From an uncultured Alphaproteobacteria bacterium (GTDB lineage Bacteria > Pseudomonadota > Alphaproteobacteria > RF32 > CAG-239), in assembly GCA_944390315.1 (NCBI GenBank), contig CALXPO010000012.1, positions 62,001-126,000 of the forward strand: a stretch of DNA of 64,000 nt, given 5' to 3'. Shown piece by piece: positions 37,856-46,141 of the stretch. The position numbers were made by a program, and so were the translations under genes. The notes beneath the pieces are model-generated. The model had not been told where the DNA came from. It ran no database searches and saw only the letters and a list, made by a program, of their open reading frames with translations. Numbering within the stretch: position 1 is the first letter of the stretch; every line of letters starts with the position of its first letter.

Positions 37856-38425
37856 ATGATAAAACATGTAAGAAGTAAAAAGTATTATGCTCCACAAAAC
37901 GAAAATCAAGAACATATGTGTGATTTTCCAGGATGCACCAAAAAAGGAGAATATCGAGCTCCGAAGGATAAGAACTTAAAAGAATATTACTGGTTTTGTC
38001 TGGAACATGTTCAGGCCTATAACGCCAAGTGGAACTATTATGACGGTGAAGAAGAAAATCCGAAAACGGAAGATAAAGAAGACGAAGCGGCAAAACGCAG
38101 AAAAATGCATTTTAGCAGAGGTTTCCGCTCAAAAATTAATTATCAATTTGGATATCGTCTTAGAGATGATTTAGGTTTTTTCGGTGATTACGGCGGAGCA
38201 ACGCCTTCCGCGGAAGAGATATTTTTTACGGAACAAGAACGACAATATTTGAAAATAATGGAGCTTCGCGCCGATAATATTTCGGTTGCAGCTATCAAGA
38301 AACAGTATAAAAAATTGGTAAAAAAATACCATCCGGACCTTAATCGCGATAATAAGGAAGAGGCGGAAGAAAAATTCAAACAACTAACGGCAGCTTACCA
38401 AGCCTTGTTGGCTAAGTTTTCATAA
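37856..38425 (+). CDS. J-domain protein with N-terminal zinc-finger-like motif
   Basis: The 189-residue protein has a C-terminal J domain with the essential HPD in KKYHPDLNRDNKEEAEEKF, so it can stimulate an Hsp70. The N-terminal half holds MCDFPGCTKKGEYRAP and YWFCLEHVQAYN, a Cys-x4-Cys plus Cys-x2-His pattern that may bind zinc. This architecture is a known small alphaproteobacterial DnaJ-like family. A partner DnaK is encoded at 58550-60457; no classical dnaJ is in the window. It converges on the Smr gene with four bases between stops. Confidence 0.88.
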   Translation: MIKHVRSKKYYAPQNENQEHMCDFPGCTKKGEYRAPKDKNLKEYYWFCLEHVQAYNAKWNYYDGEEENPKTEDKEDEAAKRRKMHFSRGFRSKINYQFGYRLRDDLGFFGDYGGATPSAEEIFFTEQERQYLKIMELRADNISVAAIKKQYKKLVKKYHPDLNRDNKEEAEEKFKQLTAAYQALLAKFS

Positions 38426-38429
38426 AAAA

Positions 38430-38963
38430 CTATTTTTTGCGATGTCGGCGGAGCAAAATATGAATAGCTCCGGAACCTCCTTTAATATGTTCAGGATGAA
38501 AAACGGAAAGAATCAGGGGGCGAATGTCCGGTAAATTAAGCCACTGAGGAACTCTGTCTTTTAAGACCCCGCGGCTGGCAAAAATATCCTCTTCGTCATT
38601 TTTATGGAGACCTTTTCCGGTAATAATTGCAATGCAGCGTTTTTGCTGAAGATAAGCCTTTTTTATAAATTCGCATACGGCATCAAAGGCTTGATTCTCA
38701 GTATAGCCATGCAAATCAAGCTCAGCTTCAATACGAAAATCTCCTCTTTTAAATTTTTTTGCCGTGTTCGCGTCAACGTTATCTGTATTGCCGATAATAA
38801 TATCCGGTAATCTTGAGCCGCTGTATACCTCATTTGCACTAATTTTAGGAGTGACCTTCAGCTTGATATTTCTTGTAAAAGTCAGCGGGCGGTCGTTTGT
38901 CAATTTACTGACATCTTTTATCAACTGTTGCCAACATATTTGATCTTCGCTATCTGGCAACAT
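38430..38963 (-). CDS. Smr/MutS2-type domain protein
   Basis: The 177-residue protein carries a C-terminal Smr domain: AELDLHGYTENQAFDAV, RCIAIITGKGLHKND and GGSGAIHILLRRHRKK. The LDLHG and TGKG motifs are those of Smr nucleases such as SmrA/SmrB, which in E. coli cut mRNA at collided ribosomes; standalone alphaproteobacterial members are untested. The start overlaps the mltA 3' end by 14 bases, in the conserved order Tim44-like, mltA, smr. Confidence 0.88.
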   Translation of the reverse strand: MLPDSEDQICWQQLIKDVSKLTNDRPLTFTRNIKLKVTPKISANEVYSGSRLPDIIIGNTDNVDANTAKKFKRGDFRIEAELDLHGYTENQAFDAVCEFIKKAYLQQKRCIAIITGKGLHKNDEEDIFASRGVLKDRVPQWLNLPDIRPLILSVFHPEHIKGGSGAIHILLRRHRKK

Positions 38964-40131
38964 TTGTTTTCTCTTTAGGTATAAAAATGTAATAATGTCC
39001 GCTATTGTTCATTTTTCCGGCCAGGGATAAAACCTCATCTCCGCCGCTGCCCCAGAAATAATCACCGCGAACAGCTCCTTTAATGGCGCTTCCGATATCT
39101 TGCGCAGCTACAAGTTTTTGCAAAGGTTGCTTGTCGGGAGTTGTCGTTGATAACCAAAGCAAGGAACCAAGAGGGATATACTGCCTGTCAACGGCCAGAC
39201 TCCGACCGGCGGTCAAAGGAATGCCGAAAGCACCGATAGGACCGTCGGCATTGACGATTCGATGAAAAATAAAACGTTCATTTTCTTGCATTAAGATTCT
39301 GGCTTGTTTGGGATTATTTTTAAGCCATTTTTTTATGCTTATCATATCGGTCTGTCCGGATTTGATAAGTCCTTTTCCAAGCAGAATACTGCCGATTCCT
39401 TTGAAACGACGGCCGTTATTATCTGCATATCCGATTCTGACTTTTTGCCCATCGTCAAGATGAGCTACGGCAGAGCCTTGAATTTGCATAATATGGATAT
39501 CAATTAAACTATCCCCCCACAGTAAGACGGGGGCATCAAAATGATTATTTTCAATTTCTGCGCGTGTATAATAAGGTAACATTTTTTGATGACTAAGGCG
39601 ACCGAGTAAGCGCCTATTAGGCAAATCGGGATCAAAATCTTTTAGATTAATTTCGATTAAATCATTTGGTTTTCCATATACCGGATAAATATATTTTCCA
39701 TGTTTTTGACGAGAAGCAAAAATCTCCGATTCAAAGTAAGACGTAAATTTCCCCTCGGCGTTACCGTTTGCTTGAACTAAATAAGGTGTAAAGTTTGCTT
39801 GTAAAAAGTTTTTTAAATCATTACCGTTGCTGATTTTTTCTGCAAAAAAATCATGGCAGATATTTTGATAATCCTTTGTCTTAATTTTTATTTCGCTTGT
39901 ATAGAGATAAGGTGTGTTGATTTGCATTATTTTTTTGCAATTGTTATCAAAAACCTTAACGAAATCCTCAAGTTTATCGTTATTCCATCCTTCCAATTCG
40001 GAAAAGTCGACGGCACTCAATTCTATATTTTGGTTATTTTCGGACAGAGGGGACATAGATTTATCTTCTCGTTGCCTGGGGCAGGCACTGAGGAGAAAAA
40101 GGGAACATAAAATAAAAAGCGCTTTTTTCAT
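38950..40131 (-). CDS. mltA: membrane-bound lytic murein transglycosylase A
   Basis: MltA cleaves peptidoglycan glycan strands with formation of anhydro-muramic ends. The 393-residue product has a lipobox LLSAC (Cys16) after the leader FILCSLFL, and the mature part shows GKFTSYFESEIFASRQ, YYTRAEIENNHF, LLWGDSLIDIHIMQIQGS and the 3D domain LVAAQDIGSAIKGAVRGDYF with the catalytic Asp region. One base separates it from the Tim44-like gene, and it overlaps the Smr gene, a typical alphaproteobacterial operon. Confidence 0.94.
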   Translation of the reverse strand: MKKALFILCSLFLLSACPRQREDKSMSPLSENNQNIELSAVDFSELEGWNNDKLEDFVKVFDNNCKKIMQINTPYLYTSEIKIKTKDYQNICHDFFAEKISNGNDLKNFLQANFTPYLVQANGNAEGKFTSYFESEIFASRQKHGKYIYPVYGKPNDLIEINLKDFDPDLPNRRLLGRLSHQKMLPYYTRAEIENNHFDAPVLLWGDSLIDIHIMQIQGSAVAHLDDGQKVRIGYADNNGRRFKGIGSILLGKGLIKSGQTDMISIKKWLKNNPKQARILMQENERFIFHRIVNADGPIGAFGIPLTAGRSLAVDRQYIPLGSLLWLSTTTPDKQPLQKLVAAQDIGSAIKGAVRGDYFWGSGGDEVLSLAGKMNNSGHYYIFIPKEKTNVAR

Positions 40132-40782
40132 TTATTTTTTCGTTGAAACCAGAGTCCAGTTAGGGGTTGTTGCGTTTAAGGGGCGTTCAAAGGTCCACAC
40201 GTCGGTAATGGACTGGATAAAGTTTTCATCCCCTTCAATAACTTCTCCTGCTTTGTTACGCAAAATATTAACTTGCTCAGAGACAAATTTTACGCTTATT
40301 TTTACAATATCATTTTTAGAAATTTTAGCATCGGTAATAATTGCTTCGTCAAAACCGATAAAATCGGTCTCGGCAGAAATTCCATCTTCTTTTCGCTGTG
40401 CTATGATGGCTTCAAATTTTTTGAACAAAGTTTTAGATACTAAAAATTTTAGTGTGTCGACATCTTCTTTTGCAAAGGAAGTCACAATAATTTCAAATGC
40501 TTTTTTGGCACCTGATAAAAATTTTTCACGGCTAAAATCAGGAATTTGCCGCAGTACTTTTTCGCTTTCGCTCAAATTTTTGTCATCGGTTTGGAGTTCC
40601 GTTGATGTTTGTTTTTGAAGGCGTTTTTTTTGTTCTTGCATTAGAATATTGAATATTTTTGCAGCACTTTCCTTGCTGATTTCTGTTTCATTTTCGGGTC
40701 TTGTGCCGAGCAAACTTTTGAGTTTTGTAAAGACCATAATGACAACAAAAAGCAAAATGATGATATCCAAATAAGCAGACAT
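40132..40782 (-). CDS. Tim44/TimA-like domain protein
   Basis: The 216-residue protein has one N-terminal membrane helix (LDIIILLFVVIMVFTKL), a charged linker and a Tim44-like domain: SREKFLSGAKKAFEIIVTSF, LVSKTLFKKFEAIIAQR and DVWTFERPLNATTPNWTLVS. Bacterial Tim44-like proteins are inner-membrane proteins of Alphaproteobacteria related to mitochondrial Tim44; the bacterial role is not settled. It is divergent from secB across 144 bases and starts the run Tim44-like, mltA, smr, the order seen widely in the class. Confidence 0.9.
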   Translation of the reverse strand: MSAYLDIIILLFVVIMVFTKLKSLLGTRPENETEISKESAAKIFNILMQEQKKRLQKQTSTELQTDDKNLSESEKVLRQIPDFSREKFLSGAKKAFEIIVTSFAKEDVDTLKFLVSKTLFKKFEAIIAQRKEDGISAETDFIGFDEAIITDAKISKNDIVKISVKFVSEQVNILRNKAGEVIEGDENFIQSITDVWTFERPLNATTPNWTLVSTKK

Positions 40783-40926
40783 TTTTTCCTCAAATAGAAT
40801 TGTTATGTTATAAAAAATAATATAGTGTGAAACAAAAACATTATCAACCGCAAATATTGACCGTTAAGATTATTTATTATAAAGTAAGACAGTTTTAAAT
40901 CAGTTGCCGTTTTTTAGGAGAAAGAA

Positions 40927-41397
40927 ATGGAAGAACAGCAAAACAAACAGGTTGGAGCTATCACCGTTATCAGCCAATATATCAAGGATTTGTCCTTGGA
41001 AATTCCGCATGCGCCGGAGATTTTCAGTCAAATTAAGACTGCCCCGAAAGTTGATGTTCATGTTGATGTTAAATCTGAACCCAAAGGAAACAATACTTAT
41101 GTATCCGAGTTGTCCATCAGTATGAATGGCAAAGCAGAAGACAAGACATTATTTGTTTTAGAGTTGACTTATGCCGCATTTGCCGAAGTTAATGTTCCGG
41201 CAGAGCATATGGAGCCGGTTTTGATGATTGAACTTCCGCGTTTGGTTTTTCCATTTGCCCGTAATGTTGTGACACAATGTTTGAGCGAAGGAGGCTTACC
41301 GCCGTTTATGCTTAATCCGATTGATTTTGCGGCTCTATATGTTGCTCGCAAACAAGCGGAGGCAAAAAAAGCCGCCAATGACGGAAGCGCCAATTAG
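40927..41397 (+). CDS. secB: protein-export chaperone SecB
   Basis: SecB holds precursor proteins unfolded and passes them to SecA. The 156 residues match the family: VISQYIKDLSLEIPHAPEIF, TLFVLELTYAAFAEV, MLIELPRL-like text (VLMIELPRLVFPFARNVVTQ) and LPPFMLNPIDFAALY. A good ribosome site (TTAGGAGAAAG) precedes the ATG. A promoter may lie at TTGACC (40857-40862) and TATAAA (40878-40883), although the 15-base spacer is short. secB is divergent from the Tim44-like gene, a conserved alphaproteobacterial pair. A terminator follows. Confidence 0.96.
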   Translation: MEEQQNKQVGAITVISQYIKDLSLEIPHAPEIFSQIKTAPKVDVHVDVKSEPKGNNTYVSELSISMNGKAEDKTLFVLELTYAAFAEVNVPAEHMEPVLMIELPRLVFPFARNVVTQCLSEGGLPPFMLNPIDFAALYVARKQAEAKKAANDGSAN

Positions 41398-41416
41398 TCA
41401 TATGCAAATTATGTGT

Positions 41417-41454
41417 AAAAAAAACAGCCTCCTAAAAACGAGGCTGTTTTTTTT
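41417..41454. terminator. bidirectional terminator between secB and the hydrogenase cluster
   Basis: A 15-base-pair stem (41417-41431 with 41440-41454), core CAGCCTC/GAGGCTG, has eight-base A- and T-runs. It serves both secB and the convergent minus-strand cluster. Confidence 0.92.
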
Positions 41455-41466
41455 ACGTGTATTTTA

Positions 41467-42921
41467 TTAATCTTTTTGCTCATTCAAATCGGGAGCGGTT
41501 TTAACGTAATTTTCAACCATAATGGCCGATTTTTTAGCCAAAGCAACGCAACCCGGACCGGCAACACAACCGCCTTCGCAGCACATAACTTCAACCATGT
41601 TGAATTCAGAGCCTTTGGTCGCATATTGTTTTAAGAGCTTAATATTGGCTTTATTTAAACCGTTAATTGCTGTCGGTTTAAATTCTGCTTTGTCGCCGAC
41701 CAAAGAAGCAATAGCACCGGCAACGCCTCCCGAAACTGGGAAACGACGACCTTGGGCGCAAGAAATTTTTGCAAATTCTTCCGGCTCGCAATCGGCGACA
41801 TTGATACCGGAAGCTACAAACATGGCTCCGATTTCTTCAAAAGTCAGCACATAGTCGACATTGGGGTCGCTTTCGGCCTCAAAACGCTTAGCCAAGCAAG
41901 GTCCGACAAAAACAGAAACGCAATCGGGTTGTTCCTGCTTGAGCAGTTCGGCGGTATAATACATCGGGGTCCGTGTATGCGAAACAAACGGTTTGATTTC
42001 CGGAATATGGATATCGGCAGCTTTGTAATAAGCGGGACAGCAAGAAGATGTCATTAATTTTTCGCCGTTTTTCATTTTTTCCAAAAATTCGGCCGCTTCT
42101 TTTTTAGTGGTGATATCGGCACCGATGGCAACTTCAACCACATCGGCAAAGCCCAGTTTTTTCAAAGCACCGATAAGATTATTGATGGTGCCCGGAAATT
42201 GTCCGAGGACGGCCGGAGCGAGCATGGCAACGACTTTTTTATTTTCGTCCGCCAAAAGTTTTAATACATCGACTATCTGCGACATTTCTACCACGGCGCC
42301 GAACGGGCAGGATTGCAGACATTTTCCGCACAAAATACATTTTTCCGGATCAATATGTTCCTTACCGCTTTCGTCTTTACTGATGGCACCGACCGGACAA
42401 GCCTCTTCGCAAGGGATTGGCACTCTGATGATGGCGTGATAAGGACATACTTCCTGACAGCGACCGCAAGAAATACATTTATCGGGGTCGATATTAGAGC
42501 GGCCGTTGACAATGCTGATGGCTTGTTTGGGGCAGTTAATCTGACAGGGTTTGGCAAAACAACCGCGGCAGGCATCGGTTACCAAATAACGTGAGCGAAT
42601 ACAGCCGGAGCAAGCATCGGTAATGACCGACAGTTTGTTAACGGCATGAGTTGTTCGTTCCAAAGCCTTTTCACCATATTCTTTCAAGCTGGTCAGTTCA
42701 TCGGTTTCGTCTTCGGGAGCAAAACCCATACTTGCCATACAACGATATTTCAAAATAGCGCGGTCTTTATAAATACAGCAACGGCTGACTTCACCGCCCT
42801 TGGGACGGAGTTCCAACGGAATTCTGTCGGCGTCGGCAAAGCGTCCCTGTAAAAATTTCTCGACAATTTTCACCAGAATGCGTGTACGCATCTGGTTGGC
42901 GTTATTCTTAGGTATTAGCAT
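41467..42921 (-). CDS. group B-type [FeFe]-hydrogenase-like protein with several iron-sulfur sites
   Basis: The 484-residue protein joins Cys-rich ferredoxin modules to an H-cluster domain. About 16 cysteines lie before residue 210, including CxxC pairs at 104/107 and 118/121, CISCGRCQEVCP (149-159) and CILCGKCLQSCP (195-205). The H-cluster motifs are TSSCCPAYYK (Cys294 as proton-transfer Cys, Cys295 as ligand), VGPCLAKRFEAE (Cys342) and EVMCCEGGCVAGPG (Cys448, Cys452). Tyr rather than Trp after CCPA and the EGGCVAGP form fit the group B (B1/B3) lineage, known mainly from anaerobic Firmicutes and other anaerobes. The function may be H2 production or uptake with ferredoxin; it is untested for this group. 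Its ATG overlaps the stop of the upstream [2Fe-2S] gene (TAATG). HydEFG, needed to build the H-cluster, are not in the window. Confidence 0.88.
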   Translation of the reverse strand: MLIPKNNANQMRTRILVKIVEKFLQGRFADADRIPLELRPKGGEVSRCCIYKDRAILKYRCMASMGFAPEDETDELTSLKEYGEKALERTTHAVNKLSVITDACSGCIRSRYLVTDACRGCFAKPCQINCPKQAISIVNGRSNIDPDKCISCGRCQEVCPYHAIIRVPIPCEEACPVGAISKDESGKEHIDPEKCILCGKCLQSCPFGAVVEMSQIVDVLKLLADENKKVVAMLAPAVLGQFPGTINNLIGALKKLGFADVVEVAIGADITTKKEAAEFLEKMKNGEKLMTSSCCPAYYKAADIHIPEIKPFVSHTRTPMYYTAELLKQEQPDCVSVFVGPCLAKRFEAESDPNVDYVLTFEEIGAMFVASGINVADCEPEEFAKISCAQGRRFPVSGGVAGAIASLVGDKAEFKPTAINGLNKANIKLLKQYATKGSEFNMVEVMCCEGGCVAGPGCVALAKKSAIMVENYVKTAPDLNEQKD

Positions 42922-43187
42922 TATTTTTCCTGATTCAAAATTTCTCTGATTTTGTTGACGACTTTTTCAAAATTGGCTTCTTCAATCAATTCATCATTAA
43001 CCATTACGAAAGGTCCGCGGTTATATTTTGCGGTTGTGTCCTTACAATGATTCATGCAACGAGCCTCTTCGATTTCGATTTTGTCGGCGATATCTGCCGG
43101 CGGTGCAAACTCCAAGACCTGAATTTGGGCTGCTCCCATAACAAAGCAGGAAGTTCCGCAGCAAATCTTAACTTTGACTTTTTCCAT
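42921..43187 (-). CDS. [2Fe-2S] thioredoxin-fold ferredoxin-like protein
   Basis: The 88-residue protein has the four-cysteine pattern of NuoE/HydC-type [2Fe-2S] proteins: Cys9-x4-Cys14 (CCGTSCFVMG) and Cys44-x3-Cys48 (RCMNHCKD). It is a stand-alone domain without the NuoF partner. It lies 15 bases after the phosphatase gene and is translationally coupled to the downstream hydrogenase gene, so it may carry electrons for it. The similar 82-residue protein at 46142-46390 opens the cluster; the two differ clearly in sequence. Confidence 0.88.
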   Translation of the reverse strand: MEKVKVKICCGTSCFVMGAAQIQVLEFAPPADIADKIEIEEARCMNHCKDTTAKYNRGPFVMVNDELIEEANFEKVVNKIREILNQEK

Positions 43188-43202
43188 AATTTGTTCCTTT
43201 AC

Positions 43203-44378
43203 TTACAAGTATCTGACTGAAATTTCTTTCAGGTACTGGCTTTGCAGCAGCCTGAATATTTTTTTAACGATGTTGCGCCTGATTTCAAGCTCCATCGGCA
43301 AACTCGGATCTTGGTGGGCAACATTTATTTTTGTTCCGACCACAAAATCGATTCGGTCACTGCCAAGCAGTAAATTGACCAACCGTACCGAAGCAACATT
43401 TGGTTTTCTGTCAATACCTTCTTTTAGCATACGATACGCATCGGTCAAGGTTAAAATTCCTTCCGTGACCAAATCAACTCCTTCCATAGTGGAAGCCATC
43501 GGGATTTCGGTATCAAAACTGGACTTGTCGACTTCACATTTCAAACAAAGTTCTCTTTCGATAATGTTAGAAGTCGTACCGCCGCAAATGGCAATTTTTC
43601 CGTCATATTCGGCGACCATATCGGCAATTTCTTTGTCCTTGTCCTCGTCAAACGGGGGACCGGTTAAAACCAGTAATTTGCGCGGTGTTCGAAAATAAAT
43701 GCTGACACAGCTGATATCGTCACCGGCTTTCTTGTCAATTTCTTTACTCAGGGCTTCTTCAACGATTTTTTGGGCCAAATTTTGCGAAGAAATATGCGGA
43801 TCTTTTTCCAATTCGCTTAAGACGAAGTCAATGCATCCCTGCCGTCCCCAACCGAGCGGATAGCGTTTGTTGCCCAAACCGGCTTGGGTGACACCGTCGG
43901 ACATTAGGATAATTCTGTCTTCGGGTTGGGTTGTCATCTGGGAAACGCTGATGGAGCGATCTTTCCATTTGGGCGAAGAAAATTCGCGTCCTTTGATAGC
44001 TAACGATTTGTTGTTGCGAATAAAAATATAACGTGGATTATCCATTTCAAAAATGCGTGTTTTTCCCTCAAGCTCGCTGTCAACAATCGAAAAAGTCGCA
44101 TAACTTATTTTTCTGATTTGGCAAATCGGTAAAGCATCCATCATAATTTCGGAAGACCGGAGTAAATCGGTGTTATCTTCCATAAATTTCATTGCCATTC
44201 GGGTTGTCATCGAAGACAAAATATTGGCTTTGACACCGCTGCCCAAACCATCCGAAAGAATACTGATAACTCTTCGTTCTTCAGGAATTTTTTTGGAATA
44301 AATTGTATCACCGAAACAATCTTCGCCGTCTTTTTGTTTCTGATATGAGCCGATGTCAATAAACAAAGAATTACTCAT
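43203..44378 (-). CDS. SpoIIE/PP2C-type serine phosphatase with extra C-terminal domain, hydrogenase-linked
   Basis: The 391-residue soluble protein has an N-terminal PP2C/SpoIIE domain (residues 1-230): ISILSDGLGSGVKANILSSM carries the first metal Asp43, IILMSDGVTQAGLG Asp161, and KAGDDISCVSIYFR Asp220/Asp221. The last 160 residues (from LLVLTGPPFDEDKDKE, with ICGGTTSNIIERELC and VDLVTEGILTLTDAYRML) form a separate domain that I cannot name; the GGTTSNI stretch looks like a nucleotide or phosphate loop, which is a guess. Its ATG overlaps the stop of the sensory hydrogenase gene (ATGA). In the HydDB scheme a class of sensory [FeFe]-hydrogenases is described as phosphatase-linked; this pair fits. 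The substrate is unknown: no anti-sigma antagonist or kinase is nearby. Confidence 0.9.
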   Translation of the reverse strand: MSNSLFIDIGSYQKQKDGEDCFGDTIYSKKIPEERRVISILSDGLGSGVKANILSSMTTRMAMKFMEDNTDLLRSSEIMMDALPICQIRKISYATFSIVDSELEGKTRIFEMDNPRYIFIRNNKSLAIKGREFSSPKWKDRSISVSQMTTQPEDRIILMSDGVTQAGLGNKRYPLGWGRQGCIDFVLSELEKDPHISSQNLAQKIVEEALSKEIDKKAGDDISCVSIYFRTPRKLLVLTGPPFDEDKDKEIADMVAEYDGKIAICGGTTSNIIERELCLKCEVDKSSFDTEIPMASTMEGVDLVTEGILTLTDAYRMLKEGIDRKPNVASVRLVNLLLGSDRIDFVVGTKINVAHQDPSLPMELEIRRNIVKKIFRLLQSQYLKEISVRYL

Positions 44379-46138
44379 TTATCTTCCTCGTAAGATTTTA
44401 TCGGTTTTTCAACACTGCTTTCCATTTCCCCTCCGGCATAATCTTCGGCAATCGAACGGAGCAGAATTTCGGTTTCGGCCATGTGTTCACCAAGAGTACA
44501 GGCGATTTGCTGTACGGTTGCCAGATTTTTATGAATAACTTCTTTGGCGCGGGCGGCAATTCTTTCTTTTTTCATTTCCATTTTGGTCACATCTTGAATA
44601 ATACCGCCGACAATTTGTTTTTTATCAATATTGAAAACGACGACGTCAAACAATCTTTCACCGAAACGAACATGCTCGCGGCGAATGTCCTGTCCTAAAT
44701 CAAGTGATGCCGAAAACAGATTGGTAAAATCTATAAAATCACGCAGATTGGCGCCGTAAAGATTATCCCGATTATAGATATCGGCATGTTCTTCCTCATT
44801 CCAAAAAGTTTCAGCAAATTTATCGTTATATTCAATGATGTTTAAGTGACTGTCGGCAATCACAATCGGCGACGGAATACAGCGAATAAGAGCGTTGGCT
44901 TTGCTTTGGGCTTGCTTTTTCATATTAGAAACGCACATTTCGGGTTCGGCTTTGCCCATCAGCATGGCTTTGGCAAAATTGCGACAGGTATCGTAACCGC
45001 AGCCGCCACAATTAAGTTCGTCTTCAACGCTGTATTTTCCGATTAAAGCCAGAGCTTTTTTGATTTCGACTTCGCTGAACTCTTTTTTCTCGATATTTTT
45101 GGGTTCATATTGCAGTCCGATTTGTGCTTGCGGCAATCTCTTACCGGCCAAATCTGAAAAATTACAACTGTTTAAAATTTCGATTCGTTTATCAAAACCG
45201 GCTTTTTTATTGCTCATGCACGGACCGGCAACACAACCTCCGGCGCAAGCCAGACATTCGATAAAGACCGGTTTGTCAAAATTTTCGGGTTTGAAATTTT
45301 GCAATTCGCGCTTAATATTGGAGATGCCGGCAATTTGCATCATATAAGCCTTGTCGGCGGAAGGATAAGGTTTGATGGTTTCGACCATTCCGCCTTCAAT
45401 CGGGTAGGCCGTACCTTCTTGGGCTTTGGTCATGACAAATTTGTCATAGACGCTGGTATGAATATCCTCGGGAATGATTCCCGCTTCTTTGAACCATTGT
45501 CTGATATCGGCAAAACTCAAACTTAAACTCAGCAGTTCGGGATGAGCGTCGGCCTCAAGTTTTTTGGCGATGCAGGGACCGACAAAAACAATTTCTATAT
45601 CGCTGCCGAGTTTGTCTTTTAACATTCTGCAGTGAGAGAGCAACGGTGACGAAAAAGGTGTTAAGTTGTCAACCATTTCGGGCAGATATTTTCTTACATA
45701 TTCGACCACGGCAGGGCATGCGGTTGAAATAAACATTCCCGATTCTTTTTGTCCGAGCAATTGAGCAATATTGGCAGAAACTTCTTCGGCACCGACGGCG
45801 GTTTCGCCGACGCCTCTAAAGCCCAAGCGCCTAAGGGAAGCAATCATATTTTCGGCAGGCAGACCTTCAAATTCGCTTATCCAAGAAGGAGCCAAAGAAA
45901 CATACACGTCTTTACCCGATTCGATTAAATGTTTGGCTCTGACCAAGTCATTTCGAGGTTGTTTGGCTTTAGCCGGACAAACCTTAAAGCAGGTACCGCA
46001 GGCAATACATAAGTCAGAAACGATTTGCGCGCTGTTATCAATAATTCTGATAGCCTTTACCGGGCAATGACGCACGCATTTATAACAATCCATACAATTG
46101 TTTTTGATGGTATATAAAGGATATTCGCGGTCGGACAT
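44375..46138 (-). CDS. hydS: sensory [FeFe]-hydrogenase (HydS type) with PAS domain
   Basis: The 587 residues contain, in order: two [4Fe-4S] motifs (Cys15/18/21/25 and 44/47/50/54), an H-cluster domain (75-335), a four-Cys FeS domain (Cys377, 380, 385, 402 in NCGGCGYDTCRNFA), a PAS domain (about 415-530, IPSPIVIADSHLNIIEYNDK) and a helical tail. H-cluster ligands are Cys141, Cys189 (VGPCIAKKLEAD), Cys298 and Cys302 (CLACAGGCVAGP). Motif L1 reads STACPAVV: Ala140 replaces the proton-transfer Cys, the mark of slow, sensory enzymes such as Thermotoga HydS. There is no kinase or other output domain; output is presumably the SpoIIE phosphatase, whose start overlaps this gene's stop. It follows the small [2Fe-2S] gene by three bases. 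Confidence 0.92.
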   Translation of the reverse strand: MSDREYPLYTIKNNCMDCYKCVRHCPVKAIRIIDNSAQIVSDLCIACGTCFKVCPAKAKQPRNDLVRAKHLIESGKDVYVSLAPSWISEFEGLPAENMIASLRRLGFRGVGETAVGAEEVSANIAQLLGQKESGMFISTACPAVVEYVRKYLPEMVDNLTPFSSPLLSHCRMLKDKLGSDIEIVFVGPCIAKKLEADAHPELLSLSLSFADIRQWFKEAGIIPEDIHTSVYDKFVMTKAQEGTAYPIEGGMVETIKPYPSADKAYMMQIAGISNIKRELQNFKPENFDKPVFIECLACAGGCVAGPCMSNKKAGFDKRIEILNSCNFSDLAGKRLPQAQIGLQYEPKNIEKKEFSEVEIKKALALIGKYSVEDELNCGGCGYDTCRNFAKAMLMGKAEPEMCVSNMKKQAQSKANALIRCIPSPIVIADSHLNIIEYNDKFAETFWNEEEHADIYNRDNLYGANLRDFIDFTNLFSASLDLGQDIRREHVRFGERLFDVVVFNIDKKQIVGGIIQDVTKMEMKKERIAARAKEVIHKNLATVQQIACTLGEHMAETEILLRSIAEDYAGGEMESSVEKPIKSYEEDK

Positions 46139-46141
46139 AAT

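Noticed and set aside
39914..40618. 234-codon open frame on the plus strand
   Set aside because: It is antisense to mltA and the Tim44-like gene, both clearly recognised.
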